Positions 57,479 to 64,000 of a stretch of 64,000 nucleotides of DNA are shown piece after piece. Positions within the stretch are counted from its first letter, which is position 1, and each line of letters begins with the position of its first letter. The stretch is from Rhodoligotrophos sp. CJ14 (GTDB lineage: Bacteria > Pseudomonadota > Alphaproteobacteria > Rhizobiales > Im1). The position numbers were made by a program, and so were the translations under genes. The DNA is taken from assembly GCF_038811545.1 (NCBI RefSeq), contig NZ_CP133319.1:1178001-1242000 (forward strand), read 5' to 3'. Under the pieces are notes generated by a model, which was not told the DNA's origin, searched no databases, and was given only the letters and a program-made list of their open reading frames with translations.

Positions 57479-57928
57479 ATGCGCTCCTGGCAGCTCGGCA
57501 TTAACATTGCTGGCCTCATCCTGGGCATTGCCGTCATTTTGATGGCATCGCAACTGACCGTGATGGATGCGGCCGGTCCGGGCGGCGGCTTCTTCCCCAT
57601 CTGCATCGGCATATTGCTCATGGTCAGCAGTGGAGCGATGCTGATCCGCGGCGAAGAGGAGCCCGCTTCTGCGCGCTTTCTCCCACCTCGGCCGGCGCTG
57701 TTGCGGATCATCATGGTTCTGCTCGCGCTCTGCGTTCTGGCCATTCTCATGCCGCGCATCGGCTTCCTGCCGGCGGCCATTTTCACCATGCTGATCCTGC
57801 TGCCGGCGGTGGAACGCCGCAGCTGGCTTGCGACCGCCCTTCTCGCCGTCGCAGCCAGCGTGATCATCCATGGCTTGTTCGCCTATCTACTCGACGTGAG
57901 CCTGCCTCGCGGGCCCTTGGGGATATAG
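57479..57928 (+). CDS. tctB: tripartite tricarboxylate transporter small membrane subunit TctB
   Basis: The 149-residue membrane protein has four predicted helices and the motif GPGGGFFPICIGILL typical of TctB. GGGAGG lies 5 bases before ATG 57479, which is 12 bases after the flavoenzyme stop. It partners TctA and TctC to form a secondary transporter driven by the proton or sodium gradient. Confidence 0.9.
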   Translation: MRSWQLGINIAGLILGIAVILMASQLTVMDAAGPGGGFFPICIGILLMVSSGAMLIRGEEEPASARFLPPRPALLRIIMVLLALCVLAILMPRIGFLPAAIFTMLILLPAVERRSWLATALLAVAASVIIHGLFAYLLDVSLPRGPLGI

Positions 57929-57932
57929 GCCG

Positions 57933-59423
57933 ATGGAGATGATCGACGGCCTATCCCAGGGCTTCAGCGTCATTCTCGGCTGGGAGAACCTTTATCTCTG
58001 CTTCCTCGGCAGCTTGATTGGCACACTGATCGGCCTTTTGCCCGGTATCGGCCCTTTGGGCGCCATCTCCCTGCTGCTCCCCATCACCTTCCAGCTGCCT
58101 CCGGTCGGCGCCATCGCGATGCTGGTCTCGATCTTCTATGGCGCCATGTATGGCGGATCGACCACCGCCATCCTCATCAACATTCCTGGTGAGGCCGCAT
58201 CTGTCGTAACGACCCTCGACGGCCACAAGATGGCCTTGTCGGGTCGCGCAGGCCCCGCCCTTGGCATGGCAGCGCTTGGCTCCTTCATCGCTGGCATCCT
58301 CAGTCTCATTGCCCTCAGCTTTTTCTCGCCGATGCTCATTGAAGCGGCCCTGCGCTTCGGGCCGCCTGAGAATTTCTCGATCATCATTCTGAGCCTGGTC
58401 GCCACGATTTTCATGGTGCATGGCTCCCTGACCCGAGCGGTGCAGATGATCGCTCTCGGATTGCTCGTCGCGGTGGTCGGCATCGATGTCGTGGATGGTC
58501 AGGAGCGCTTCACGCTTGGCCTGCTGGATCTGACCAGCGGCTTCGATCTTGCCGCCGTGGTGATCGGCCTCTTCGGCGTCTCCGAGATCCTGCTCAACAT
58601 GGAAGACATGGTGCGCGGCCAGGCGATCCAGACGAAGCTCAACCAGCTCTGGCCCACGTTCCGGGATTGGCTTGCAAGCTGGCTGCCGATCTTGCGTGGC
58701 ACCGTGATCGGCTTCATTTTCGGCATCCTGCCGGGCGGCGGACCGGTGACGGCCGCCTTCGTCTCCTATGCCGCCGAGAAGCGCCTGTCGCATCGCCCCG
58801 ACAGGTTCGGCAATGGTGCGATCGAGGGCGTGGCCGGTCCAGAATCCGCCAACAATGCCGCCGTGGGTGGCAGCATGATCCCCCTTCTATCCCTGGGCCT
58901 GCCAAGCAATGCGGTCACAGCGCTGCTCCTTGGCGCTTTCATCATTCAGGGCGTCCAGCCCGGACCTCTGCTGATGTCGCAGAACCCGGAGCTCTTCTGG
59001 GGCGTGATTGCCGCCATGTTCGTCGGCAATGTCGTTCTGCTTATCCTCAACCTTCCGCTGATCGGCCTCTGGGTTCAGCTGCTGCGCGTGCCCTACGCCA
59101 TCCTGTTTCCGATCGTTCTGCTCTTGGGCGTGGTGGGCGCTTATTCCTCCAACAGCAACATGTTCGATGTCTGGGTCATGATTGGCTTCGGCGTGCTCGG
59201 CTACATTTTGAAGAAGGCCCATTACGAGCTTTCGCCGCTCGTGCTGGCCATCGTTCTGGGCCCGCTTCTCGAGCAGTCGCTCCGCCAATCTCTGATCATG
59301 TCGCATGAGGGTCCGATGATCTTCGCCAGCCGGCCAATCTCGGCGGCGATGCTAATGGCGGCGGCGGTTCTCCTTGTTCTTCTCGTCGCCAAGAAAACAA
59401 AAAAGGGAGCATACGCATCATGA
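57933..59423 (+). CDS. tctA: tripartite tricarboxylate transporter large permease TctA
   Basis: The 496-residue protein has twelve hydrophobic helices and the duplicated TctA signatures LIGLLPGIGPLGAISLLLP, FYGAMYGGSTTAILINIPGE and GPESANNAAVGGSMIPLLSLG. It forms the pore. The stop overlaps the tctC ATG by 4 bases. The substrate is set by TctC and is not evident. Confidence 0.95.
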   Translation: MEMIDGLSQGFSVILGWENLYLCFLGSLIGTLIGLLPGIGPLGAISLLLPITFQLPPVGAIAMLVSIFYGAMYGGSTTAILINIPGEAASVVTTLDGHKMALSGRAGPALGMAALGSFIAGILSLIALSFFSPMLIEAALRFGPPENFSIIILSLVATIFMVHGSLTRAVQMIALGLLVAVVGIDVVDGQERFTLGLLDLTSGFDLAAVVIGLFGVSEILLNMEDMVRGQAIQTKLNQLWPTFRDWLASWLPILRGTVIGFIFGILPGGGPVTAAFVSYAAEKRLSHRPDRFGNGAIEGVAGPESANNAAVGGSMIPLLSLGLPSNAVTALLLGAFIIQGVQPGPLLMSQNPELFWGVIAAMFVGNVVLLILNLPLIGLWVQLLRVPYAILFPIVLLLGVVGAYSSNSNMFDVWVMIGFGVLGYILKKAHYELSPLVLAIVLGPLLEQSLRQSLIMSHEGPMIFASRPISAAMLMAAAVLLVLLVAKKTKKGAYAS

Positions 59424-60424
59424 AGAGGCTTTTGGCAGCAGCGCTCGCGGTACTGTTCGGCTGCGCAACATACCAGGCACAAGGCGCATCAGCCGAGCTC
59501 GAGAAGCTTAAGCCGGCGGACTTCCCCGACAAGCCCGTCGAGCTCGTGGTCGTCTATCCCGCCGGTGGCGGCATGGACTATACGGCCCGGCTTCTCGCGA
59601 AGTACATGGAGAAGCACTTCGACAACAAGGTTGTCGTCCAGAACCGGACCGGGGGCGCCGGGGTCATCGGCCACACCTATCTCGCAACCCAGGCAAAGCC
59701 GGATGGCTACACCCTCGGCGTGGTCGCCAACACCATGTGGGCCGACAGCCTGTTTCGGGCGAACAATCGCTGGACCTACAAGGATTTCGAGCCGATCGCC
59801 TTCATCAACTACGATCCGCTGACCTGGGCCGTGGCCACTGATGGTCCGTTCAAGGACAAGTCGCTGAAGCAGATTATCGAGGCTGCCAAAGCCTCCCCCG
59901 GGACGGTCCGCGTCGCCGTGCTCGGCGGCAATACCTCGGAATTCCTGGCCGAGCATGTGGAGGTGGTGAGCGGCGCCAAATTCACCAAGGTGCCGTTCCA
60001 GGGCGGCGCGCCCGGCATCACCGCGGCCCTGGGAGGCCATGTGGAAATCGGCGGTGCCTTCACCGCGGAATATCGCGGCCATATCGATGCGGGCAAGATG
60101 CGGGCGGTCGGCGTGGCCGGCGCGCAGCGCTCCCCCACCCTGCCCGATACGGAAACCTTCAACGAGGCGCTCGGCAGCAACGAGATCATTTGGCAGGCCT
60201 GGCGCTATGTCACGGTGCCGAAGGGCATTCCCGAGGACCGCAAAGCTTTCCTGATCGCATGGGTCAATGCCGCGCTTGATGACCCCGAGCTGCAGGCGGA
60301 ATACCGCAAGACCGGCGCGCTCATGGATCGCAATCTCAAGGATCCCGCACAGATCAGCGCCGAGATCGACAAGCTCTTCGCGCTGGAAAGCGAATTCTAC
60401 AAGAAATCCGGCCGCCTGAAATAA
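59420..60424 (+). CDS. tctC: tripartite tricarboxylate transporter substrate-binding protein TctC
   Basis: The 334-residue protein has a signal peptide ending near AQGASA, the TctC/BugD start PVELVVVYPAGGGMDYTARL, and VVQNRTGGAGVIGHTYLA. These proteins bind mono-, di- or tricarboxylates. The size and DxG-type pattern (GGMDY) are typical. Its neighbours suggest an unsaturated or hydroxylated dicarboxylate. Confidence 0.95.
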   Translation: MKRLLAAALAVLFGCATYQAQGASAELEKLKPADFPDKPVELVVVYPAGGGMDYTARLLAKYMEKHFDNKVVVQNRTGGAGVIGHTYLATQAKPDGYTLGVVANTMWADSLFRANNRWTYKDFEPIAFINYDPLTWAVATDGPFKDKSLKQIIEAAKASPGTVRVAVLGGNTSEFLAEHVEVVSGAKFTKVPFQGGAPGITAALGGHVEIGGAFTAEYRGHIDAGKMRAVGVAGAQRSPTLPDTETFNEALGSNEIIWQAWRYVTVPKGIPEDRKAFLIAWVNAALDDPELQAEYRKTGALMDRNLKDPAQISAEIDKLFALESEFYKKSGRLK

Positions 60425-60439
60425 GCAGAGGGGAAAGCG

Positions 60440-60868
60440 ATGTCCAGCATCGTCAAGAGAAGCATTGATCATAAGACGGCAGAAAAGGCCATTGCCGCGG
60501 CGGCGGCGAAGGCTGAGGAGCTGAAGCTCAAGATCTCCATCGCCATCACCGATGACGACGGCGAGCTCAAGGCCTTTCGCCGGATGGACGGGGCGCCCAA
60601 GCTCACAGTGGAGATCGCGCAGAACAAGGCCTATACCAGCGCCGCCTATGGTCTGGCGACCCATGTGTGGTTCGACTTCATCAAGAACGATCCGCCGCTC
60701 CTGCATGGCATCACCCACACCCCGCGCCTTGTCGTGTTCGGCGGCGGTTATCCCATCAAGGAGAATGGTGAGGTGATCGGCGCGATCGGCATCAGCGGCG
60801 GCCATTACAGCCAGGATATGCAATGCGCCCAGGCAGCCCTTGATGCGGTGGGCTCAACCATCGACTGA
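60440..60868 (+). CDS. HbpS/GlcG-like heme-binding family protein
   Basis: A 142-residue protein with SIAITDDDGELKAFRRMDGAP, NKAYTSAAYG and the C-terminal GAIGISGGHYSQDMQCAQAAL, matching the GlcG/HbpS family. Members bind heme or cobalamin or accompany small-acid metabolism (for example glcG next to glycolate oxidase). It begins 15 bases after tctC, so it is part of the same operon. No signal peptide is visible. Confidence 0.85.
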   Translation: MSSIVKRSIDHKTAEKAIAAAAAKAEELKLKISIAITDDDGELKAFRRMDGAPKLTVEIAQNKAYTSAAYGLATHVWFDFIKNDPPLLHGITHTPRLVVFGGGYPIKENGEVIGAIGISGGHYSQDMQCAQAALDAVGSTID

Positions 60869-60874
60869 CCCGCG

Positions 60875-60906
60875 CGCGGCACTTTGCGTTTGAGCTAAGT
60901 GCCGCG
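60875..60906 (+). terminator. Perfect 10-base stem between hbpS-like and lyase genes
   Basis: CGCGGCACTT-12 bases-AAGTGCCGCG begins 7 bases after the hbpS-like stop. No T run follows. It may partially end the upstream transcript or stabilise it. Confidence 0.5.
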
Positions 60907-60940
60907 ACCAATCTTTCGTCTTAGCTGCATGGAACCGAGA

Positions 60941-61804
60941 ATGTCCGAAACCCTTCGCTCTAAGCTCGATCGCGGCGAGTTCGTCCTTGCACCGGGCATC
61001 TATGATCTGATCTCCGCATTGATCGCCGATCGAATGGGTTTTCCGGCGCTCTATGTGACGGGCTATGGCACGGTTGCATCCTATCTCGGTCTACCCGATG
61101 CGGGCCTTGCGACCTATACCGACATGCTCGCCCGTGTTTCGGTGATTGCCGAGCGCACCCGGACCCCGATCATCGCCGATGCCGACACGGGCTATGGCGG
61201 GCTTCTCAATGTGCGCCACACCGTGCGCGGCTATGAGCGTGCCGGCGTCTCGGCGATCCAGATCGAGGACCAGCAATTCCCGAAGAAATGCGGGCACACC
61301 AAGAACCGGCGCGTCGTTCCTCTGGCAGAGATGGTGGACAAGATCAAGGTTGCCGTCGACACGCGCCAGAACCCCGACGTCTTGCTGATTGCCCGCACAG
61401 ACGCGCGCACCGCCCTGGGCCTGGATGAGGCGCTGGGCCGGGGAGAGGCCTATGCGGAAGCGGGGGCCGACATTCTGTTCATCGAGTCTCCGGAAAGCGA
61501 GGACGAGCTCGCGCGCATCGGCTCCAGCTTCTCCGTGCCGGTCCTGGCCAACATGGTCGATGGCGGCCGCACCCCCATTCTGTCGGCAGACAGGCTTCGA
61601 TCTCTCGGCTTCGCCATGGCCATTCACCCCGGCCTTGGCTTTTTGGCCTCTGCCGGCGTCCTGACAAAGGCCTATGAACATCTAAAGGAGACCGGCACGA
61701 GCACCGGCCATGATCTGCCCTATTACTCCTTCGACGACTTCAACAGGCTGATCGGCTTCGAGGACGTCTGGGCCTTCGAGGAGAAATACCCTCAAACCTA
61801 TTGA
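60941..61804 (+). CDS. isocitrate lyase / PEP mutase superfamily lyase (dimethylmalate- or methylisocitrate-lyase-like)
   Basis: The 287-residue TIM-barrel enzyme carries IADADTGYGG near residues 78-87 with the metal-binding aspartates, and KKCGH at 115-119 whose cysteine is the catalytic acid in lyases that cut C-C bonds. This favours lyase activity over phosphonate mutase activity. Homologues include 2,3-dimethylmalate lyase, methylisocitrate lyase and oxaloacetate decarboxylase. Its start is taken at ATG 60941 with a weak purine-rich site; an ATG at 60929 has none. It is the last gene of the predicted cluster and convergent with arcA. Confidence 0.88.
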   Translation: MSETLRSKLDRGEFVLAPGIYDLISALIADRMGFPALYVTGYGTVASYLGLPDAGLATYTDMLARVSVIAERTRTPIIADADTGYGGLLNVRHTVRGYERAGVSAIQIEDQQFPKKCGHTKNRRVVPLAEMVDKIKVAVDTRQNPDVLLIARTDARTALGLDEALGRGEAYAEAGADILFIESPESEDELARIGSSFSVPVLANMVDGGRTPILSADRLRSLGFAMAIHPGLGFLASAGVLTKAYEHLKETGTSTGHDLPYYSFDDFNRLIGFEDVWAFEEKYPQTY

Positions 61805-61814
61805 AAGCTCACAT

Positions 61815-63062
61815 CTAGTCTGCCGGATCACGGCTGATGGGGCAGGTCATGCAATGGCCGCCGCCTCGGCCGCGGCCGAGTTCGGCGCCCGAGATGGTGA
61901 TGACCTCGACGCCCTGTTTGCGCAGCAGCGTGTTCGTGTAGACATTACGATCATAGGCAAACACCACGCCGGGGGACGCGCAGACGAGGTTCGCCCCGCT
62001 GTCCCATTGCGAGCGCTCCCGCAGATAGTTGGTGCCGCCCATCTCGACGACGCGCATCTTTTTGACGCCCAGCGCCTCCGCCACCGTATCGGCCAGAGAC
62101 GCCTTATCCTCCCGCACCTCGATACCGCTGGGCACGCTTGCCGGGCGGATGGAATAGGCATGGATGAGATCGACGATATCCGGATAGACGAGCACGCAGT
62201 CGCGATCGGCGAAAGTGAAGACGGTGTCCAGATGCATCGCCGCCCGCAGCTTCGGCATGGCGGCAACGATGACCCGTTCAGCCACACCCTTCTGGAATAA
62301 TGTCGCCGCGAGTTGACAGATGCCCTGACGCGAGGTCCGCTCACTCATGCCGATCAGGACATTGCCTTTGCCGATCGGCATGACGTCTCCGCCTTCGAGC
62401 GTCGCAAGGCCATGATTGGCCGTCGGGTCGCCCCACCACACGGTGGCCTTGCCGGCGAAGTCTGGATGAAACCGGTAGATCGCCGCAACCAGGATCGTCT
62501 CCTCGTGCCGCGCCGGCCAATAGAGCGGATTGAGCGTGCACCCCCCATAGATCCAGCAGCTTGTGTCACGGGTGAAGATGGTGTTCGGCAGCGGCGGAAG
62601 CAGATATTCGGTCACGCCTGCGCCGTCTCGGACCAGCTTGAAGAGATCGCTGTTGCGGGTCTCCGGGAAATCATAGGTCGAAAGGCCGCCGATCAGGGTC
62701 TCCGCGAGTTGCCGGTTCGATAAACCGTCGAGATAGCTGCGCACCTCGTCCACGAGCTCGAGCCCGACCTGGTTGGGAACCACCCGATTGTCGAGGATCC
62801 AAGCCTTTGCTTCGGGGATCGCGACCGTCTCGGTCAGGAGGTTGTGCATCTCGACCACCTCAATGCCGCGCGACCGCATCTTCTGAACGAAGTCGAAATG
62901 GTCGCGTTTGGCATTGTCGACCCAGAGCACGTCATCAAACAGGAGACCGTCGCAATTGCTAGGCGTCAGCCGCTCATGCGCTCTCGCGGGTGCGCAGACC
63001 ATCACTTTGCGCAACTGCCCAACTTCTGAATACACACCGAAGGCGGAGGCTTGAGCGGCCAT
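61815..63062 (-). CDS. arcA: arginine deiminase
   Basis: ArcA hydrolyses arginine to citrulline and ammonia, the first step of the arginine deiminase pathway. The 415-residue protein has the family motifs ([26 protein letters not shown]) and the catalytic cysteine C404 in [14 protein letters not shown]. It starts 12 bases after arcD. No ornithine carbamoyltransferase (arcB) or carbamate kinase gene lies in the window. Confidence 0.96.
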   Translation of the reverse strand: MAAQASAFGVYSEVGQLRKVMVCAPARAHERLTPSNCDGLLFDDVLWVDNAKRDHFDFVQKMRSRGIEVVEMHNLLTETVAIPEAKAWILDNRVVPNQVGLELVDEVRSYLDGLSNRQLAETLIGGLSTYDFPETRNSDLFKLVRDGAGVTEYLLPPLPNTIFTRDTSCWIYGGCTLNPLYWPARHEETILVAAIYRFHPDFAGKATVWWGDPTANHGLATLEGGDVMPIGKGNVLIGMSERTSRQGICQLAATLFQKGVAERVIVAAMPKLRAAMHLDTVFTFADRDCVLVYPDIVDLIHAYSIRPASVPSGIEVREDKASLADTVAEALGVKKMRVVEMGGTNYLRERSQWDSGANLVCASPGVVFAYDRNVYTNTLLRKQGVEVITISGAELGRGRGGGHCMTCPISRDPAD

Positions 63063-63074
63063 GGCACTCTCCTG

Positions 63075-64000
63075 TCAGACTGTGATGCGACCTGTCGCGA
63101 GCGCGTAGATGCCCGCAACGCAGCCCACGATTGCGGCGGCAAACAACACCCAATCGACCGTCCGGGCAAAATGCATGGCCTGTCCCTGCTCTCGCCGCGC
63201 CCAGAAATAGAGGAATGATCCTGGGCCATACAGAATGGCCGAAAGCAGAAGGAATTTGAGGCCGCCCGCGAAGATGAGGAAGATCGTATAGAGAAGCGCG
63301 ATGCTGGCGATGATGAGATCGCGACTCCGTGCCCGCGGATCCTGCTCATATGTCTCTCCCCGGCTGGAGAGCAGCACACCATAGGCCGCGACGAACAAGA
63401 ATGGGATCAGCGCCATGACGCTCGTCAGGTTGAGCATCAGCGCGAAGGCATCGTTCGACCAATAGGTGCTCACCACGAAGATCTGCACGATGATATTGGT
63501 TGCCCAAAGCGCCGCCGCGGGCACCTTGTTCGCATTCTCCGTCGCGAAGATCCTGGGCATGTCCCTCGACCGCGCCGCGGTGAACAGCACTTCCGCGCAG
63601 ATCAGCGACCAGGGCAGATAAGCGCCCAGCACCGAGATTATGAGCCCGGCGCTGACGAACACCGCCCCCCAGGGCCCGACCACAGCTTCGAGCACCGCCG
63701 CCATCGAGGGCTGCCGCATATCTGCGATATCGGCACGCTGCAGGACCGCATAGGGCAACAGCGTCACCAGTACCATGAGCGTGGTGACGCCAAGGAAGCC
63801 GAAAATGGTGGCGATGCCGACATGGGACCGCTTTTGGGCGTAGCGGGAATAGACGCTTGCGCCTTCAATGCCGAGGAACACGAAGACGGTCACCAGCATG
63901 GTCGCACGGACCTGCTCGAACAGGCTGGTTTCCGGCATGCCTATCCCGCCCCAGAAATTGGCCCGAAAGAGATCGGCCTTGAATGCGAAGATCAGGATCG
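63075..64000 (-). CDS. arcD: arginine/ornithine antiporter, APC family (5' end beyond window)
   Basis: The gene runs off the right edge, so its start is missing. The visible 308 codons encode at least seven hydrophobic segments, and the upstream sequence continues in frame through FRANFWGG before the internal ATG at 63938. FLGIEGASVYSRYAQKRSHVG, LGAYLPWSLICAEVLFTAA and ENANKVPAAALWATN match ArcD/basic amino acid antiporters. It exchanges arginine for ornithine. arcA follows 12 bases downstream. Confidence 0.92.
   Translation of the reverse strand, partial: ILIFAFKADLFRANFWGGIGMPETSLFEQVRATMLVTVFVFLGIEGASVYSRYAQKRSHVGIATIFGFLGVTTLMVLVTLLPYAVLQRADIADMRQPSMAAVLEAVVGPWGAVFVSAGLIISVLGAYLPWSLICAEVLFTAARSRDMPRIFATENANKVPAAALWATNIIVQIFVVSTYWSNDAFALMLNLTSVMALIPFLFVAAYGVLLSSRGETYEQDPRARSRDLIIASIALLYTIFLIFAGGLKFLLLSAILYGPGSFLYFWARREQGQAMHFARTVDWVLFAAAIVGCVAGIYALATGRITV

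Overview
The window looks like chromosomal DNA from a high-GC alphaproteobacterium, most likely of the order Hyphomicrobiales (Rhizobiales). The grounds are the aa3 oxidase block coxB-coxA-ctaB-coxF-ctaG-coxC-DUF983-SURF1 followed by thrC, an M16 peptidase and a GNAT protein; a plant-type gshA next to rsmE; the IMPase-DUF4170 pair; DUF1127 proteins next to a LysR gene; an IalB-family protein; and CIRCE-controlled groESL. The genus cannot be fixed from the sequence alone.

Layout. 1-10436 (minus strand) is the cytochrome c oxidase and assembly block, with threonine synthase, an M16 peptidase and an acetyltransferase downstream. 10437-11011 is a large divergent regulatory gap. 11012-21508 (mostly plus) carries ialB-like, tldD, two DUF1127 genes (minus), a LysR regulator, rsmE, gshA, a MAPEG protein, ubiA, tldE/pmbA, an IMPase and DUF4170. 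21537-25393 (minus) carries ribF, a MaoC hydratase, a class IIA HAD phosphatase and a class III aminotransferase. 25635-28759 (plus) has a solitary GH19 endolysin-like gene and groESL. 28841-37312 (minus) has a DUF6152/membrane-protein pair, hisS-hisZ-hisG and glcDEF. 37381-44367 holds a MOSC protein, lutABC with an FAH-family hydrolase, gckA and an orphan TAXI binding protein. 44598-47638 is a three-gene glycosyltransferase patch. 47821-54116 is mainly cell envelope: DUF1328, a Pro/Thr-rich membrane protein, opgG, a possible NepR-like small protein, a lytic transglycosylase, a NUDIX enzyme and murA. A tRNA-Thr lies at 54321. 54550-61804 is a catabolic cluster: a divergent GntR regulator, an enoate-reductase-like flavoenzyme, a TctBAC transporter, an HbpS-like protein and an isocitrate-lyase-superfamily lyase. 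61815-64000 (minus) is arcA with a truncated arcD.

How the genes fit together. The cox block gives catalytic subunits I-III, heme O synthesis, copper insertion (CtaG) and SURF1 in near-continuous, often overlapping order. HisZ supplies the regulatory subunit for the short-form HisG, and both are translationally coupled to HisS. GlcDEF, GckA and LutABC point to growth on glycolate, glycerate and lactate. The FAH hydrolase after lutC may release L-lactate for LutABC to oxidise. The 54550-61804 cluster reads as uptake, C=C reduction and C-C cleavage of an unidentified di- or tricarboxylate; it is the best candidate here for an uncharacterised pathway. I saw no CRISPR array, transposase, integrase, rRNA or obvious defence system.
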